Part shown: in pieces, positions 35,441 through 44,193 of the stretch | Numbering within the stretch: position 1 is the first letter of the stretch | Layout of the letters: each line of letters opens with the position of its first letter | From: CAXBNB01 sp965267535 | Lineage (GTDB): Bacteria > Bacteroidota > Bacteroidia > Cytophagales > Cyclobacteriaceae | Assembly: GCA_965267535.1 (NCBI GenBank) | Contig: OZ254082.1 | Location: 1,674,001 to 1,738,000, forward strand | Direction of reading: 5' to 3' | DNA: 64,000 bases | Made by a program: the position numbers and the translations under genes | The notes under the pieces: model-generated | What the model was told of the DNA's origin: nothing | The model's database searches: none | The model's input: the letters and a program-made list of their open reading frames with translations, nothing else

Positions 35441-36745
35441 ATGGATATTGAAATCATAAGTATAATACTCTTATTTGTAAGCTTTTTTGCCCTGCTGGCT
35501 ATGGGTGTGCCTGTAGTATACAGCATAGGCATTTCTACCACCATTACACTGGTGCTCAACGTAAATAACCTGCCTGCTCTGACTACAGTAAGTCAGCGGA
35601 TGACGACAGGTATCGATAGTTTTTCACTGCTGGCTATACCGTTTTTTGTCTTGGCCGGCGAGTTGATGAAGCAGGGGGGCATAGCCAACCGCCTGATCAA
35701 CCTGGCCAATGCACTTATAGGCAGGCTGCCCGGAGGGTTGGCCTATGTCAACGTACTGGCTGCCATGCTGTTTGGTGCTGTTTCCGGGTCGGCTGTGGCT
35801 GCAGCTTCGGCTATTGGTAGTATCATGACAGACCGGATGGAAGATGAAGGCTATCCCCGTACGATGAGTGCGTCGGTTAATATCACTTCATCTACTACGG
35901 GCCTGCTCATACCTCCGAGTAATACACTCATTATTTATGCACTGGCAAGTGGAGGTTCAGCCTCAGTGGCAGCATTGTTTATAGCAGGCTATTTGCCCGG
36001 ACTCTTGGTAGGGCTGGCGCTTATTCTTACGGCCGGCTATATGGTGTTTAAGAAAAAATTGCCCCGGGGGGAGAAAACATCTCTTTCGGATGCCTTTAAG
36101 TATTTCAAAAGTGCGTTTTTCAGTCTGATGCTACTGGTAGTAGTGGTGGGCGGTATAGTAGCGGGTATTTTTACAGCTACTGAAGCAGCCGCTATTGCGG
36201 TGTTTTATGCCGCAGTGCTGGCGTTTATTTACCGTACAATCACGGTAAAAGACATCCCTTCTATAGTGCTTAATAGTGCTAAAACGACAGCCTTGGTAAT
36301 GGCCGTAATTAGTACATCTATGGCTATGTCGTGGTTGTTTTCATTTATCAGTATTCCACAGATGATCACCGGATTTATGCTGGAAAACTTTAGTAATCCG
36401 ATTGTAATTTTTCTGATCATCAATATTACACTGCTGATCATAGGTACATTTATGGATATGTCTCCGGCGGTCCTTATTTTCACACCTATCTTCCTACCGG
36501 TAGTTACGGCTCTCGGTATGGATCCGGTACACTTCGGTATTGTATTGGTGCTCAATTTGTGTATAGGGGTCTGTACACCTCCTGTAGGCACATTGCTATT
36601 TGTGGGTAGTGGAGTAGCCAAGGTGAGTGTTACAGAGGTTATAAAGCCGCTGGTGCCGTTTATGGTGGCTATGTTTGTGGTGCTTATGCTTATTACTTAC
36701 ATACCTCAAATATCGCTATGGCTTCCGGGTGTTTTTGGATTGTGA
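35441..36745 (+). CDS. dctM: TRAP transporter large permease (DctM family)
   Basis: A 434-residue polytopic protein with about twelve helices. SFSLLAIPFFVLAGELMKQGGIANRL (about 59-84), GRLPGGLAYVNVLAAMLFGAVSGSAVAAASAIGSIM (about 94-129), SSTTGLLIPPSNTLIIYA (about 150-167) and NLCIGVCTPPVGTLLFVG (about 373-390) are the conserved DctM transport motifs. It ends the glucuronate operon. No clear Rho-independent terminator is seen in the 105 bases before the next gene. Confidence 0.94.
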   Translation: MDIEIISIILLFVSFFALLAMGVPVVYSIGISTTITLVLNVNNLPALTTVSQRMTTGIDSFSLLAIPFFVLAGELMKQGGIANRLINLANALIGRLPGGLAYVNVLAAMLFGAVSGSAVAAASAIGSIMTDRMEDEGYPRTMSASVNITSSTTGLLIPPSNTLIIYALASGGSASVAALFIAGYLPGLLVGLALILTAGYMVFKKKLPRGEKTSLSDAFKYFKSAFFSLMLLVVVVGGIVAGIFTATEAAAIAVFYAAVLAFIYRTITVKDIPSIVLNSAKTTALVMAVISTSMAMSWLFSFISIPQMITGFMLENFSNPIVIFLIINITLLIIGTFMDMSPAVLIFTPIFLPVVTALGMDPVHFGIVLVLNLCIGVCTPPVGTLLFVGSGVAKVSVTEVIKPLVPFMVAMFVVLMLITYIPQISLWLPGVFGL

Positions 36746-36850
36746 TGCTTGCGGATACAATATATGATGCGTTTGAAACAGGTATAGCAGGGAGATGATT
36801 TTTCAGCCCGATGCATTTGGTTCATATTTGTAGCTTGTATTTTTCTGCTG

Positions 36851-38167
36851 ATGAATAAAAACGCTACAAAAACAATCAATGCATGGTGTCTTTATGACTG
36901 GGCTAATTCAGTCTACCTGTTAGTCATTACCTCTACTATCTTTCCGGTGTATTACAACGGGGTAACCCGTGCGGCCTTCCAATCTGAAACAGTTCGTTTT
37001 TTAGGTTTGGAAGTGGTCAATACCGTGTTGTATTCTTATTCGATAGCGCTATCCTTTTTGGTGGTTGCGGTACTGTCACCTTTGCTTTCCGGCATAGCAG
37101 ACTATAGTGGCCGAAAGAAGGTTTTTTTAAAATTCTTCACCTACCTGGGAGCGTTTTCATCTTTCATGCTTTATTTCTTTGATGGGGGTAATATAGAATA
37201 TGGTATTTTCTTTTCTGTGCTGGCCAGTATTGGCTATTCGGGAAGCCTGGTGTTTTACAATGCCTACCTGCCGGAAATTACCAGTGCCGACAAATTCGAT
37301 GTAGTGAGTGCCCGAGGGTATTCTTTTGGCTATGTGGGCAGTGTGTTGTTGCTGTTGCTTAGCCTGGTGTTGATTCAGAAATACGCTTTTTTTGGTTTCT
37401 CAGCCGAATTACAGGCAGTAAAGCTTTCCTTCCTTTTGGTAGGTTTGTGGTGGTTTGTGTTTGCAGAGGTCAGCTTTTATTTTTTACCCAAAGACAACAG
37501 GTGGCAGGCTACAGCTGTGAGTACACTGACCAGCGGCTACCGGGAGCTTTTGCAGATAGTAGACCGGCTAAAGCGTATGCGACCGATGAAATATTACCTG
37601 GTAGCTTTCTTCTTTTACAGTGCCGGAGTGCAAACGGTCATGTTTTTAGCCGCTACATTTGGCGACAAAGAATTGCGCCTGGAGTCGGGGAAACTTATAG
37701 GTACGGTGCTTATTATACAACTGGTAGCTATAGCGGGAGCGAATTTTTTCGCCCGACTTTCCCGCAATTATGGCAATAAGGTGTCTCTTATGTCCATGTT
37801 GTTTATTTGGGTAGGTGTATGTTTTTACGCCTACACCGTCAGCAATGAGTGGCAGTTTTACGGTCTGGCGTTTGTCGTAGGACTTATTATGGGAGGTATA
37901 CAGTCCATGTCACGTTCTACTTTTTCAAAACTCATACCCTCTGATACTCAGGACCATGCTTCCTTTTTTAGTTTTTATGATGTGACGGAAAAAGTGTCGA
38001 TTGTAGCCGGTACCTTTTCTTACGGGATGATAGAGCAGCTTACCGGTTCAATGCGAAATAGTACACTGCTATTAGCGGTATTTTTCTTTATCGGTATCTA
38101 CTTTTTGTTTACTTCAAAAATAGAAAAAGTCATGCCACCCCTGTCTGATGTTAAAGTGCCGGGGTAA
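36851..38167 (+). CDS. UMF1-type MFS transporter (Atg22-like)
   Basis: The 438-residue protein has twelve predicted membrane helices. The N-terminal AWCLYDWANSVY (about 11-22) and the helix pair around LSPLLSGIADYSGRKK (about 77-92) are signatures of the UMF1 family, related to the yeast vacuolar amino acid exporter Atg22. GGIQSMSRSTFSKLIPS (about 346-362) is a second family motif. In Bacteroidota these proteins are annotated only as MFS transporters, with unknown substrates. Here it sits between the glucuronate operon and a sulfatase in the same direction, so a role with a sugar or sulfate-containing compound is possible but not shown. Confidence 0.85.
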   Translation: MNKNATKTINAWCLYDWANSVYLLVITSTIFPVYYNGVTRAAFQSETVRFLGLEVVNTVLYSYSIALSFLVVAVLSPLLSGIADYSGRKKVFLKFFTYLGAFSSFMLYFFDGGNIEYGIFFSVLASIGYSGSLVFYNAYLPEITSADKFDVVSARGYSFGYVGSVLLLLLSLVLIQKYAFFGFSAELQAVKLSFLLVGLWWFVFAEVSFYFLPKDNRWQATAVSTLTSGYRELLQIVDRLKRMRPMKYYLVAFFFYSAGVQTVMFLAATFGDKELRLESGKLIGTVLIIQLVAIAGANFFARLSRNYGNKVSLMSMLFIWVGVCFYAYTVSNEWQFYGLAFVVGLIMGGIQSMSRSTFSKLIPSDTQDHASFFSFYDVTEKVSIVAGTFSYGMIEQLTGSMRNSTLLLAVFFFIGIYFLFTSKIEKVMPPLSDVKVPG

Positions 38168-38258
38168 GACTTTCTTAGATGTATATATGTTTCGACCCAA
38201 TAAAATAAATCACCTATTCATGCTTACCTTGTAGGCCCTATTCTAAAACGATTTCACT

Positions 38259-39707
38259 ATGATACTTAAAAAGCTTTTTTATTTTTCCTTTATAGGGATT
38301 GTCTTTCTGTCGTGTGGCGAAAAAAAAACAGAAAAGCAGCGCCCCAATATTTTGTTTTGTATAGCAGATGACTGGGGGTGGCCTCATGCAGGCGTGTATG
38401 GAGATGAAGTGGTAAAGACGCCAGCCTTTGATCGATTGGCAGCAGAGGGAGTGCTTTTTGACAATGCATTTGTATCCAGCCCGTCCTGTACGCCCAGTAG
38501 GGGGGCTGTACTTACCGGGCAGCATTTCTGGCGACTGGAAGAAGGAGCCAATTTGTGGTCTACTCTGGATAGAAAGATTCCGGTTTACCCCTTGCTGTTG
38601 CAGCAAGCAGGCTACTTTGTGGGTTCCTGGCGAAAAAGCTGGGGCCCGGGCAATTTGAAAGCCGGAGGGTACGATACACTTTTGCCAGCCGGCAAAAAAT
38701 ACCCCAAAGGTTTCGAGCAGTTTTTATCTGCGCGTCCCGAGGGTAGCCCCTTTTGCTTTTGGTTGGGAGCATCTGATCCCCACCGACCGTATGATAAGGG
38801 TAGTGGTGCTGCTTTTGGTATACCAGTAGACGATATTCAAGTGCCCGGTTTTTATCCTAATGTAGAAGAAATCAGAGGTGATATAGCGGATTATTACGCC
38901 GAGGTGAATCGCTTCGATGCAGATGTAGCCCGCGCTATATTCCTGTTGGACAGTATTGGAGAGTTAGACAATACAATCATCGTGGTGACGGGAGATCATG
39001 GCATGCCATTTCCGCGGTGCAAGGGTAATTTATACGATATGGGGGTAAAAGTGCCGCTCGTAGTACGATGGGGAGGAGCTCAAAAAGCGAGAGTCAGTGA
39101 TTTTGTGTCGCTGACAGACCTGGCGCCTACCTTTTTGCAAATGGCAGGAGTGGAGGTGCCGGAGCAGATGACAGGACGTTCGCTGGTGCCGTTTTTGCGG
39201 GCAGGTCAGAGCCAGCCGAAACAAGATCGAAGTTATGCAGTTTTTGGTAGAGAAAGGCATACTCCGGCACAGTTGGCACCATCTATGGATGGATATCCCA
39301 GTCGTGCCATTCGTACAGAAGAGTACCTGTATATTCGTAATTTTCACCCTGAGCGATGGCCCGCAGGCGTACCTGCCGGAGCTACCCACCCGATGAATGC
39401 TTTTTCGGATAGTGACAATGGGCCTACCAAAACTTTTTTAGTGGAAAACAAAGAGCAATACGGGCAATACTTCGATTGGAATTTTGGAAAAAGACCGGCA
39501 GAGGAACTTTACCGGATAGCAGATGATCCGTATCAGCTTACCAACCTGGCACAGGATGAAAATTACAGCTCAGTAAAAGAAAAGCTATCAACTCAATTGA
39601 TAAATGTATTGGTAGAAACGAAAGATCCCCGTCTGGCTGATAGTGGGATAGATTTTGACGACTATCCCTACAGAGCCGGTTATAAGCTGAAAAAGGCAAA
39701 GAAATAG
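38259..39707 (+). CDS. Sulfatase, formylglycine-dependent, lipoprotein
   Basis: The 482-residue protein has a lipoprotein signal with lipobox FLSC (Cys19). NILFCIADDWG (about 30-40) holds the first metal-binding Asp pair. C77-T-P-S-R81 is the site where Cys becomes formylglycine, so a separate maturase is needed (none in the window). GDHGMPFPRCKGNLYDMGVKVPLVVRWGG (about 246-274) is the second conserved block. It is an S1-type sulfatase of the arylsulfatase/heparan N-sulfatase-like kind and likely desulfates extracellular polysaccharide. It is followed after one base by a DUF1801 gene and lies near glucuronate genes; sulfated uronate-containing glycans such as ulvan or glycosaminoglycans would fit both, as inference. 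Confidence 0.92.
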   Translation: MILKKLFYFSFIGIVFLSCGEKKTEKQRPNILFCIADDWGWPHAGVYGDEVVKTPAFDRLAAEGVLFDNAFVSSPSCTPSRGAVLTGQHFWRLEEGANLWSTLDRKIPVYPLLLQQAGYFVGSWRKSWGPGNLKAGGYDTLLPAGKKYPKGFEQFLSARPEGSPFCFWLGASDPHRPYDKGSGAAFGIPVDDIQVPGFYPNVEEIRGDIADYYAEVNRFDADVARAIFLLDSIGELDNTIIVVTGDHGMPFPRCKGNLYDMGVKVPLVVRWGGAQKARVSDFVSLTDLAPTFLQMAGVEVPEQMTGRSLVPFLRAGQSQPKQDRSYAVFGRERHTPAQLAPSMDGYPSRAIRTEEYLYIRNFHPERWPAGVPAGATHPMNAFSDSDNGPTKTFLVENKEQYGQYFDWNFGKRPAEELYRIADDPYQLTNLAQDENYSSVKEKLSTQLINVLVETKDPRLADSGIDFDDYPYRAGYKLKKAKK

Positions 39708-39708
39708 C

Positions 39709-40074
39709 GTGGAGGAGTTAGATCAATTTTACCTGACTAAAGCAGAGCCGGTTAAAAGTTGCCTGCTGGCATTACGGCACATTATTCTCTCACAGGATGA
39801 AAAGATAACAGAAACACGGAAATACGGTATGCCGTGTTTCTGTTATAGAAAAAAGATGTTTTGCTATTTATGGACAGATAAAAAAACGGGAAACCCTTAT
39901 CTGTTGATGGTAGAGGGTAATTACCTGCATCATCCGGAACTGGAGGCCGGCAATCGCTCAAGAATGAAGATTTTTCAGGTGTCACCCAGCGCTGATTTAC
40001 CCATCGATACCATACACCGGATACTAAACGACGCACTGGACTTGTACCGAAACGGTACGGTAAAAGTGAGCTAA
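39709..40074 (+). CDS. DUF1801 family protein
   Basis: A 121-residue protein starting at GTG, one base after the sulfatase stop. The pattern of LDQFYLTKAEPVKSCLLALRHIILSQDEKITETRKYGMPCFCYRKKMFCYLW fits DUF1801 (YdhG-like), a small alpha/beta fold of unknown function common in Bacteroidota. The tight spacing suggests translation coupled to the sulfatase, but DUF1801 genes occur in many contexts. No signal peptide, so cytoplasmic. Confidence 0.75.
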   Translation: MEELDQFYLTKAEPVKSCLLALRHIILSQDEKITETRKYGMPCFCYRKKMFCYLWTDKKTGNPYLLMVEGNYLHHPELEAGNRSRMKIFQVSPSADLPIDTIHRILNDALDLYRNGTVKVS

Positions 40075-40108
40075 GCGCGTAGGCTTTTTTTGCAAGACAA
40101 GAGGGGGC

Positions 40109-41164
40109 TTACTCCCAGCTCCAGTCATATGTGTCTATCTGTGTAAGTGCAGCTTTCAAAAGTGCTATAGAGTGGCTTATATCTTCTTTGTGAGCCATTT
40201 CTATTACCTGATGCAGGTGACGTGTAGGTATGGATATAGCACCCGATATCGCTCCCTTTTTTCCCCGTCGTTGAATGCCGGCGGTATCCGTGCCTCCTGC
40301 AGTAAGAATTTCGGTCTGCCATTTAATATTGCCCTCAGTAGCTATTTTTTTCAGGAAGCTGACCATACGCACATCGCATATAGTAGTAGCATCCATTATT
40401 TTGATAGCAGTGCCGCCTCCCAGTCGTGTTACTTCCTCGTGTGGAGACGATCCCGGAAGGTCATACGCTATGGTGGTATCCAGTGCGATACCAAAATCAG
40501 GGTCGATATGGTGGGCAGCTACAGAGGCGCCACGCAGACCTACTTCTTCCTGAGTGGAAAATACGGCGTACAGATCGTAAGGGATATCGCTAAGCTGCTT
40601 TAGGGTTTCGATCAGTATAAAAACAGACACCCTGTTGTCGATAGACTTGCAGTTTACGCATTCGCCCATTTCTATCAGGTTTCGGTCCCGGGTGATAGGG
40701 TCACCTACCGATACTATTTTTTCTACTTCCTCTTTGGGCATGCCCAGGTCTATGAAGTAGTCTGTAATCTTAGGATTTTTGTTTTTTTCTTCGGCCGTCA
40801 TTACATGGATGGGCTTGGAACCCATTACGCCGATTACATCTTCTTTTCCGTGAATAATTACACGCTGGGCTGTTAACGTTTTGGGGTCGAACCCTCCCAG
40901 GGTATGAAACCGGACAAAGCCGTTTGTGTCGATGTGTGTAACGATAAAACCAATCTCATCCATGTGAGCAGCTACCATTACCCGCTTGTTTTCCGGATTG
41001 TTTTTGCCTCTAATGATGGCTGTGAGATTGCCCATGTTGTCGATTTCATATTCATCAACATGGGGTTTTATTTCTTGTAGAATGCGATTTCGGATAGGGG
41101 ACTCAAATCCTGGTGCTCCCGGTATTTCACAAACTTCGCTCAGAAGTTCAATATTTAGCTGCAT
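40109..41164 (-). CDS. M42 family metallopeptidase
   Basis: A 351-residue cytoplasmic aminopeptidase of the FrvX/glutamyl aminopeptidase type. VAAHMDEIGF (about 64-73) gives the first metal His and Asp, SIDNRVSVFIL (about 172-182) the bridging Asp, STQEEVGLRGA (about 205-215) the catalytic Glu pair, GIALDTT (about 228-234) the next Asp and IPTRHLHQVIE (about 308-318) the last His. Such enzymes form large tetrahedral complexes that trim peptides. Length is normal. It lies 59 bases downstream of tRNA-Leu on the same strand and may be read from the tRNA promoter. Confidence 0.92.
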   Translation of the reverse strand: MQLNIELLSEVCEIPGAPGFESPIRNRILQEIKPHVDEYEIDNMGNLTAIIRGKNNPENKRVMVAAHMDEIGFIVTHIDTNGFVRFHTLGGFDPKTLTAQRVIIHGKEDVIGVMGSKPIHVMTAEEKNKNPKITDYFIDLGMPKEEVEKIVSVGDPITRDRNLIEMGECVNCKSIDNRVSVFILIETLKQLSDIPYDLYAVFSTQEEVGLRGASVAAHHIDPDFGIALDTTIAYDLPGSSPHEEVTRLGGGTAIKIMDATTICDVRMVSFLKKIATEGNIKWQTEILTAGGTDTAGIQRRGKKGAISGAISIPTRHLHQVIEMAHKEDISHSIALLKAALTQIDTYDWSWE

Positions 41165-41222
41165 TTAATAGAGTTGGTTTAAATTAAATGTTAAAGCTGG
41201 CCGGAGTACTTTCTATAAAAAG

Positions 41223-41306
41223 TGCGCACGAGAGGATTCGAACCTCCACGGGCGTAAGCCCACCACCCCCTCAAGATGGCGTGTCTACCAGTTTCACCAC
41301 GTGCGC
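41223..41306 (-). tRNA. tRNA-Leu (anticodon GAG)
   Basis: On the minus strand the acceptor stem is GCGCACG / CGTGCGC with discriminator A (41223). The D-arm is TGGTGAAACTGGTAGACACGC-like, and the anticodon arm is CCATC-TTGAGGG-GGTGG with anticodon GAG. The variable arm is long (GGGCTTACGCCC), as in class II tRNAs, and the T-arm contains GGTTCGAATCC. The 3' CCA is not encoded. It decodes CUC and CUU leucine codons. Confidence 0.95.
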
Positions 41307-41322
41307 CTAAAAATTAGGACTG

Positions 41323-41353
41323 CAAAAGTAGTTGGAAATTTGGCATTGGCAAA
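41323..41353 (-). promoter_or_regulatory. Consensus promoter of tRNA-Leu
   Basis: Minus strand: TTTG (41353-41350), exactly 19 bases, TACTTTTG (41330-41323). This matches the Bacteroidota consensus TTTG-N19-TAnnTTTG at every fixed position and puts the start about 10 bases before the mature tRNA. It is the clearest promoter of the window and supports the use of this consensus elsewhere in it. Confidence 0.85.
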
Positions 41354-41501
41354 TGGTTTTGAAAAAAGAAAGAAAATATAATTGTAAAGGGAATGAGGAG
41401 TGTGGAAAACTGTCTGATGTTTCAGCGGGAGAGGACAGGAATAAATGCTAGGTTTGTGATCAGGTTTTGCGATTGAACCGAGGCTTTTCTCAATAACTTT
41501 T

Positions 41502-41509
41502 TATATTTG
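41502..41509 (+). promoter_or_regulatory. -7 element (TATATTTG) upstream of the secreted hypothetical protein
   Basis: TATATTTG matches TAnnTTTG exactly and lies 24 bases before the ATG at 41534. The nearest TTG upstream (41473-41475) is 26 bases away, longer than ideal. Confidence 0.35.
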
Positions 41510-41533
41510 ATCAACCAGCAAATAACAGGACGT

Positions 41534-42079
41534 ATGAAAGGTATAAATTTGATGTGTTGCTTAATGCTGCTATGCGCAGGATTAAGGGCCCAGGACACGT
41601 TAAATCACAATGGGTACAATCTGGAACCTTATTGCGAGGGGGAGGCCTGCTTGTATGTGATTGGAGGATTTCCGATACATTATCCCAATTTAAGCCACGT
41701 AGAGTGGGTTATGGAAAACTTTGAGATGGCGCTGAAGAAGAGTAACGGTCAATTGATAATGACGGCCGACCTTCATGTGGCAGGAGTGGATTCAGCAGCA
41801 GTGATCGAGTTGGAGTTTTTGTTTGTCAATGGCGATGACGAAACTATTTTCCGTTTTAAATCCGGAAAATTTGAATTTTTTAATGACCATAATTACGCAG
41901 AACCGATTGTGTTTTCTACACGTCTGCCGCCTAGTGTGGCCGAGCAGGTAAGTACGGTAGATGTAGAAATCAGACATACAGACATCATTCCTTATTTTCA
42001 GGTGCAGTCCAATTGCTTTTTGCCTTGCAAAGAATTAAGACTGAAAGAAGCCATTAAAAAATTCAAAAAAGCAAAATGA
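41534..42079 (+). CDS. Secreted protein of unknown function
   Basis: The 181-residue protein starts at ATG 41534 with a Sec signal peptide (about 1-20, ending GLRAQ); a TTG nine codons upstream is not preferred. The mature part is beta-rich and mildly acidic. It has five Cys residues after the signal peptide region, including CEGEAC (about 34-39) and CFLPC (near the C-terminus), which may form disulfides. The C-terminus is very basic (KKFKKAK). The region IHYPNLSHVEWVMENFEMALKKSNGQL suggests a fold with a long helix. I do not recognise a family. It is encoded alone between the tRNA and the M1 peptidase, in the same direction as the latter. Confidence 0.6.
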   Translation: MKGINLMCCLMLLCAGLRAQDTLNHNGYNLEPYCEGEACLYVIGGFPIHYPNLSHVEWVMENFEMALKKSNGQLIMTADLHVAGVDSAAVIELEFLFVNGDDETIFRFKSGKFEFFNDHNYAEPIVFSTRLPPSVAEQVSTVDVEIRHTDIIPYFQVQSNCFLPCKELRLKEAIKKFKKAK

Positions 42080-42189
42080 CAGGAAGGATTTCCTTCTGTA
42101 GAGTCGTTTCCTCAACATTAATTGCCCCGCCGTGATGGCTATTGGACAATGCTGATTTATAATTGTGAAGTGTAAATGAAAATGCCCTT

Positions 42190-44193
42190 ATGAGAATAAA
42201 AGCTTTCATAGTAGTAGTGTCTATGGTATTGGCTGCCTGTGGTGGTCAGGTTTTTTCGCCGGTAGAAGAAGGTGTGTCGCGAGAGCTGGCAAAAGCACGA
42301 AAGCAGCGAATTACTTTTTTGTCTTATGATTTGGCATTTGATATACCAGCGAAGAAAGAAGAAGCTATACAGGGGAGTGTCACAATAGGAGTAAAACTAA
42401 AAAACACTGATCAGCCGCTTGTTTTGGACTTTAAGGCCGGAGGAGAAGAAAACGTAAAATCTCTGCAGGTAAACGGTAGCGATGAAGAAGTGCGTTTTTC
42501 GCAAGGTCACATTATCATATCCGAATCTCAGCTTAAAAAAGGATACAATGAACTTACTATCAATTTTGTAGCAGGGGATCAGTCCCTCAATCGAAATGAT
42601 GAATATTTGTATACCTTGCTTGTGCCTGATCGGGCGTCTACTGCTTTCCCGTGCTTTGATCAGCCCGACCTCAAAGCGCGATACAAATTAACACTAGCCA
42701 TACCGGAAGAATGGGTGGCCTTATTCAATGCCCCTGAAGAAAAAAGCACGAGTGCCGGAGGGAAAAAAACAGTGGTTTTTGAAGAGTCTGATCTGATGAG
42801 CACCTACCTTTTTTCTTTTGTTGCCGGTAAATTTCAAACCCTTTCCCATGAGCAAAACGGCAGATCGATGACCATGTATCACAGGGAGCCGGATAGTGAA
42901 AAGGTGGTGAGCAATGCCACGGAGATATTTAAGCTTCATCACGAAGCTATGGATTGGATGGAAGACTATACGGGCATTAAGTACCCGTTCAAAAAGTTTG
43001 ATTTTGTGCTCTTGCCAGCCTATCAATATGGAGGTATGGAGCATGTAGGCGCTGTGCAGTACAGGGCTTCCCGGCTAATGCTCGACGAGTCTGCGTCGCT
43101 GGACGATAAGATATCCCGATCGATGCTGATAGCACACGAAACCGCGCACATGTGGTTTGGCAATCTGGTAACCATGGAGTGGTTTGACGATGTGTGGTTA
43201 AAGGAGGTCTTTGCCAATTTTATGGCTTCTAAAATCACAGAGCCTAATTTCCCGGAGGTTAATCACTCTCTCAATTTTTTGTTTAGCCATTACCCTCAGG
43301 CGTATGCTGTAGATCGCACCGAGGGAGCCAATGCCATAAGGCAGCCGCTGGATAATTTGAAAAATGCCGGGTCGATGTATGGTGCCATTATATACCACAA
43401 AGCGCCGATTGTAATGCGTCAACTGGAGTCGTTAATGGGTGATTATGCCTTTCGGGATGCTCTACGGGAGTATCTGGATAACTTTAAAAATAAAAATGCA
43501 ACATGGGACGATCTGGTTACTATTTTCGACCTGAAAACAGAGCTCGATATAAAACAATGGAGCAATGTGTGGGTTACTCAGCCGGGCATGCCCTTTATAG
43601 ATATAGAATTTGAAACGGGAGATGAAGCCAGTGAATACGATGTAGTACAGTACGACCTGTCAGGAGAAGGTAAGGTTTGGCCTCAGAAGTTTGACATTAC
43701 TTTTGCCTATCCGGATGGGGATATTTTCTACCCCGTATATGCAGAAAATGTGCATTTTATCATCAAAAAAAACCTGGGCACTGCCATGCCTGAGCATATA
43801 TTACTCAATTCTAACGGTATGGGGTATGGTATCTTTGCTTATGGGCTGGAGTATATCAAAGATGATTTTATTTTCAACCTGGCAAAAGTGGATATCCCTT
43901 CTATTTCAGACGATCTGCAGCGAGGAGTTAGTTACCTGGTTTTGCATGAATATTTGCTGCACGAGGGGATGAATCCCCGCAAATACATGCGTTTTCTGGA
44001 AGAGTATATTTTTGTGGAAGACAATGAACTGATACTGACGTATTTGCTCAATAATCTGGAATTGATTTATTGGAAGTTTTTGACTCCTGAGCAAAATAAG
44101 CAATATGCGGCGGAAGTAGAATCTCTTCTGATTCAGAAGCTAGGCAGGGTGAGTGACCCAAGGTTAAGCATCTTATTTTTAAGAAATACGTGA
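42190..44193 (+). CDS. M1 family aminopeptidase lipoprotein, N-terminal and catalytic part (frame broken)
   Basis: This 667-residue frame holds the lipobox LAAC (Cys17), the N-terminal beta saddle domain, the exopeptidase motif GGMEH (281-285) and the zinc site H316-E-T-A-H320 with the third ligand Glu339, 18 residues after the HEXXH as in all M1 enzymes. It also has the start of the C-terminal helical domain. It stops at TGA 44191-44193, but the rest of the helical domain continues in another frame at 44190-44789. Normal M1 length is about 850-870, close to 667 plus 199. Adding one T to the T5 run at 44176-44180 would join the frames (reading ...FFKKYVSMAQT...). A true split, a frameshift mutation, or a sequencing error are all possible. 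Confidence 0.88.
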   Translation: MRIKAFIVVVSMVLAACGGQVFSPVEEGVSRELAKARKQRITFLSYDLAFDIPAKKEEAIQGSVTIGVKLKNTDQPLVLDFKAGGEENVKSLQVNGSDEEVRFSQGHIIISESQLKKGYNELTINFVAGDQSLNRNDEYLYTLLVPDRASTAFPCFDQPDLKARYKLTLAIPEEWVALFNAPEEKSTSAGGKKTVVFEESDLMSTYLFSFVAGKFQTLSHEQNGRSMTMYHREPDSEKVVSNATEIFKLHHEAMDWMEDYTGIKYPFKKFDFVLLPAYQYGGMEHVGAVQYRASRLMLDESASLDDKISRSMLIAHETAHMWFGNLVTMEWFDDVWLKEVFANFMASKITEPNFPEVNHSLNFLFSHYPQAYAVDRTEGANAIRQPLDNLKNAGSMYGAIIYHKAPIVMRQLESLMGDYAFRDALREYLDNFKNKNATWDDLVTIFDLKTELDIKQWSNVWVTQPGMPFIDIEFETGDEASEYDVVQYDLSGEGKVWPQKFDITFAYPDGDIFYPVYAENVHFIIKKNLGTAMPEHILLNSNGMGYGIFAYGLEYIKDDFIFNLAKVDIPSISDDLQRGVSYLVLHEYLLHEGMNPRKYMRFLEEYIFVEDNELILTYLLNNLELIYWKFLTPEQNKQYAAEVESLLIQKLGRVSDPRLSILFLRNT

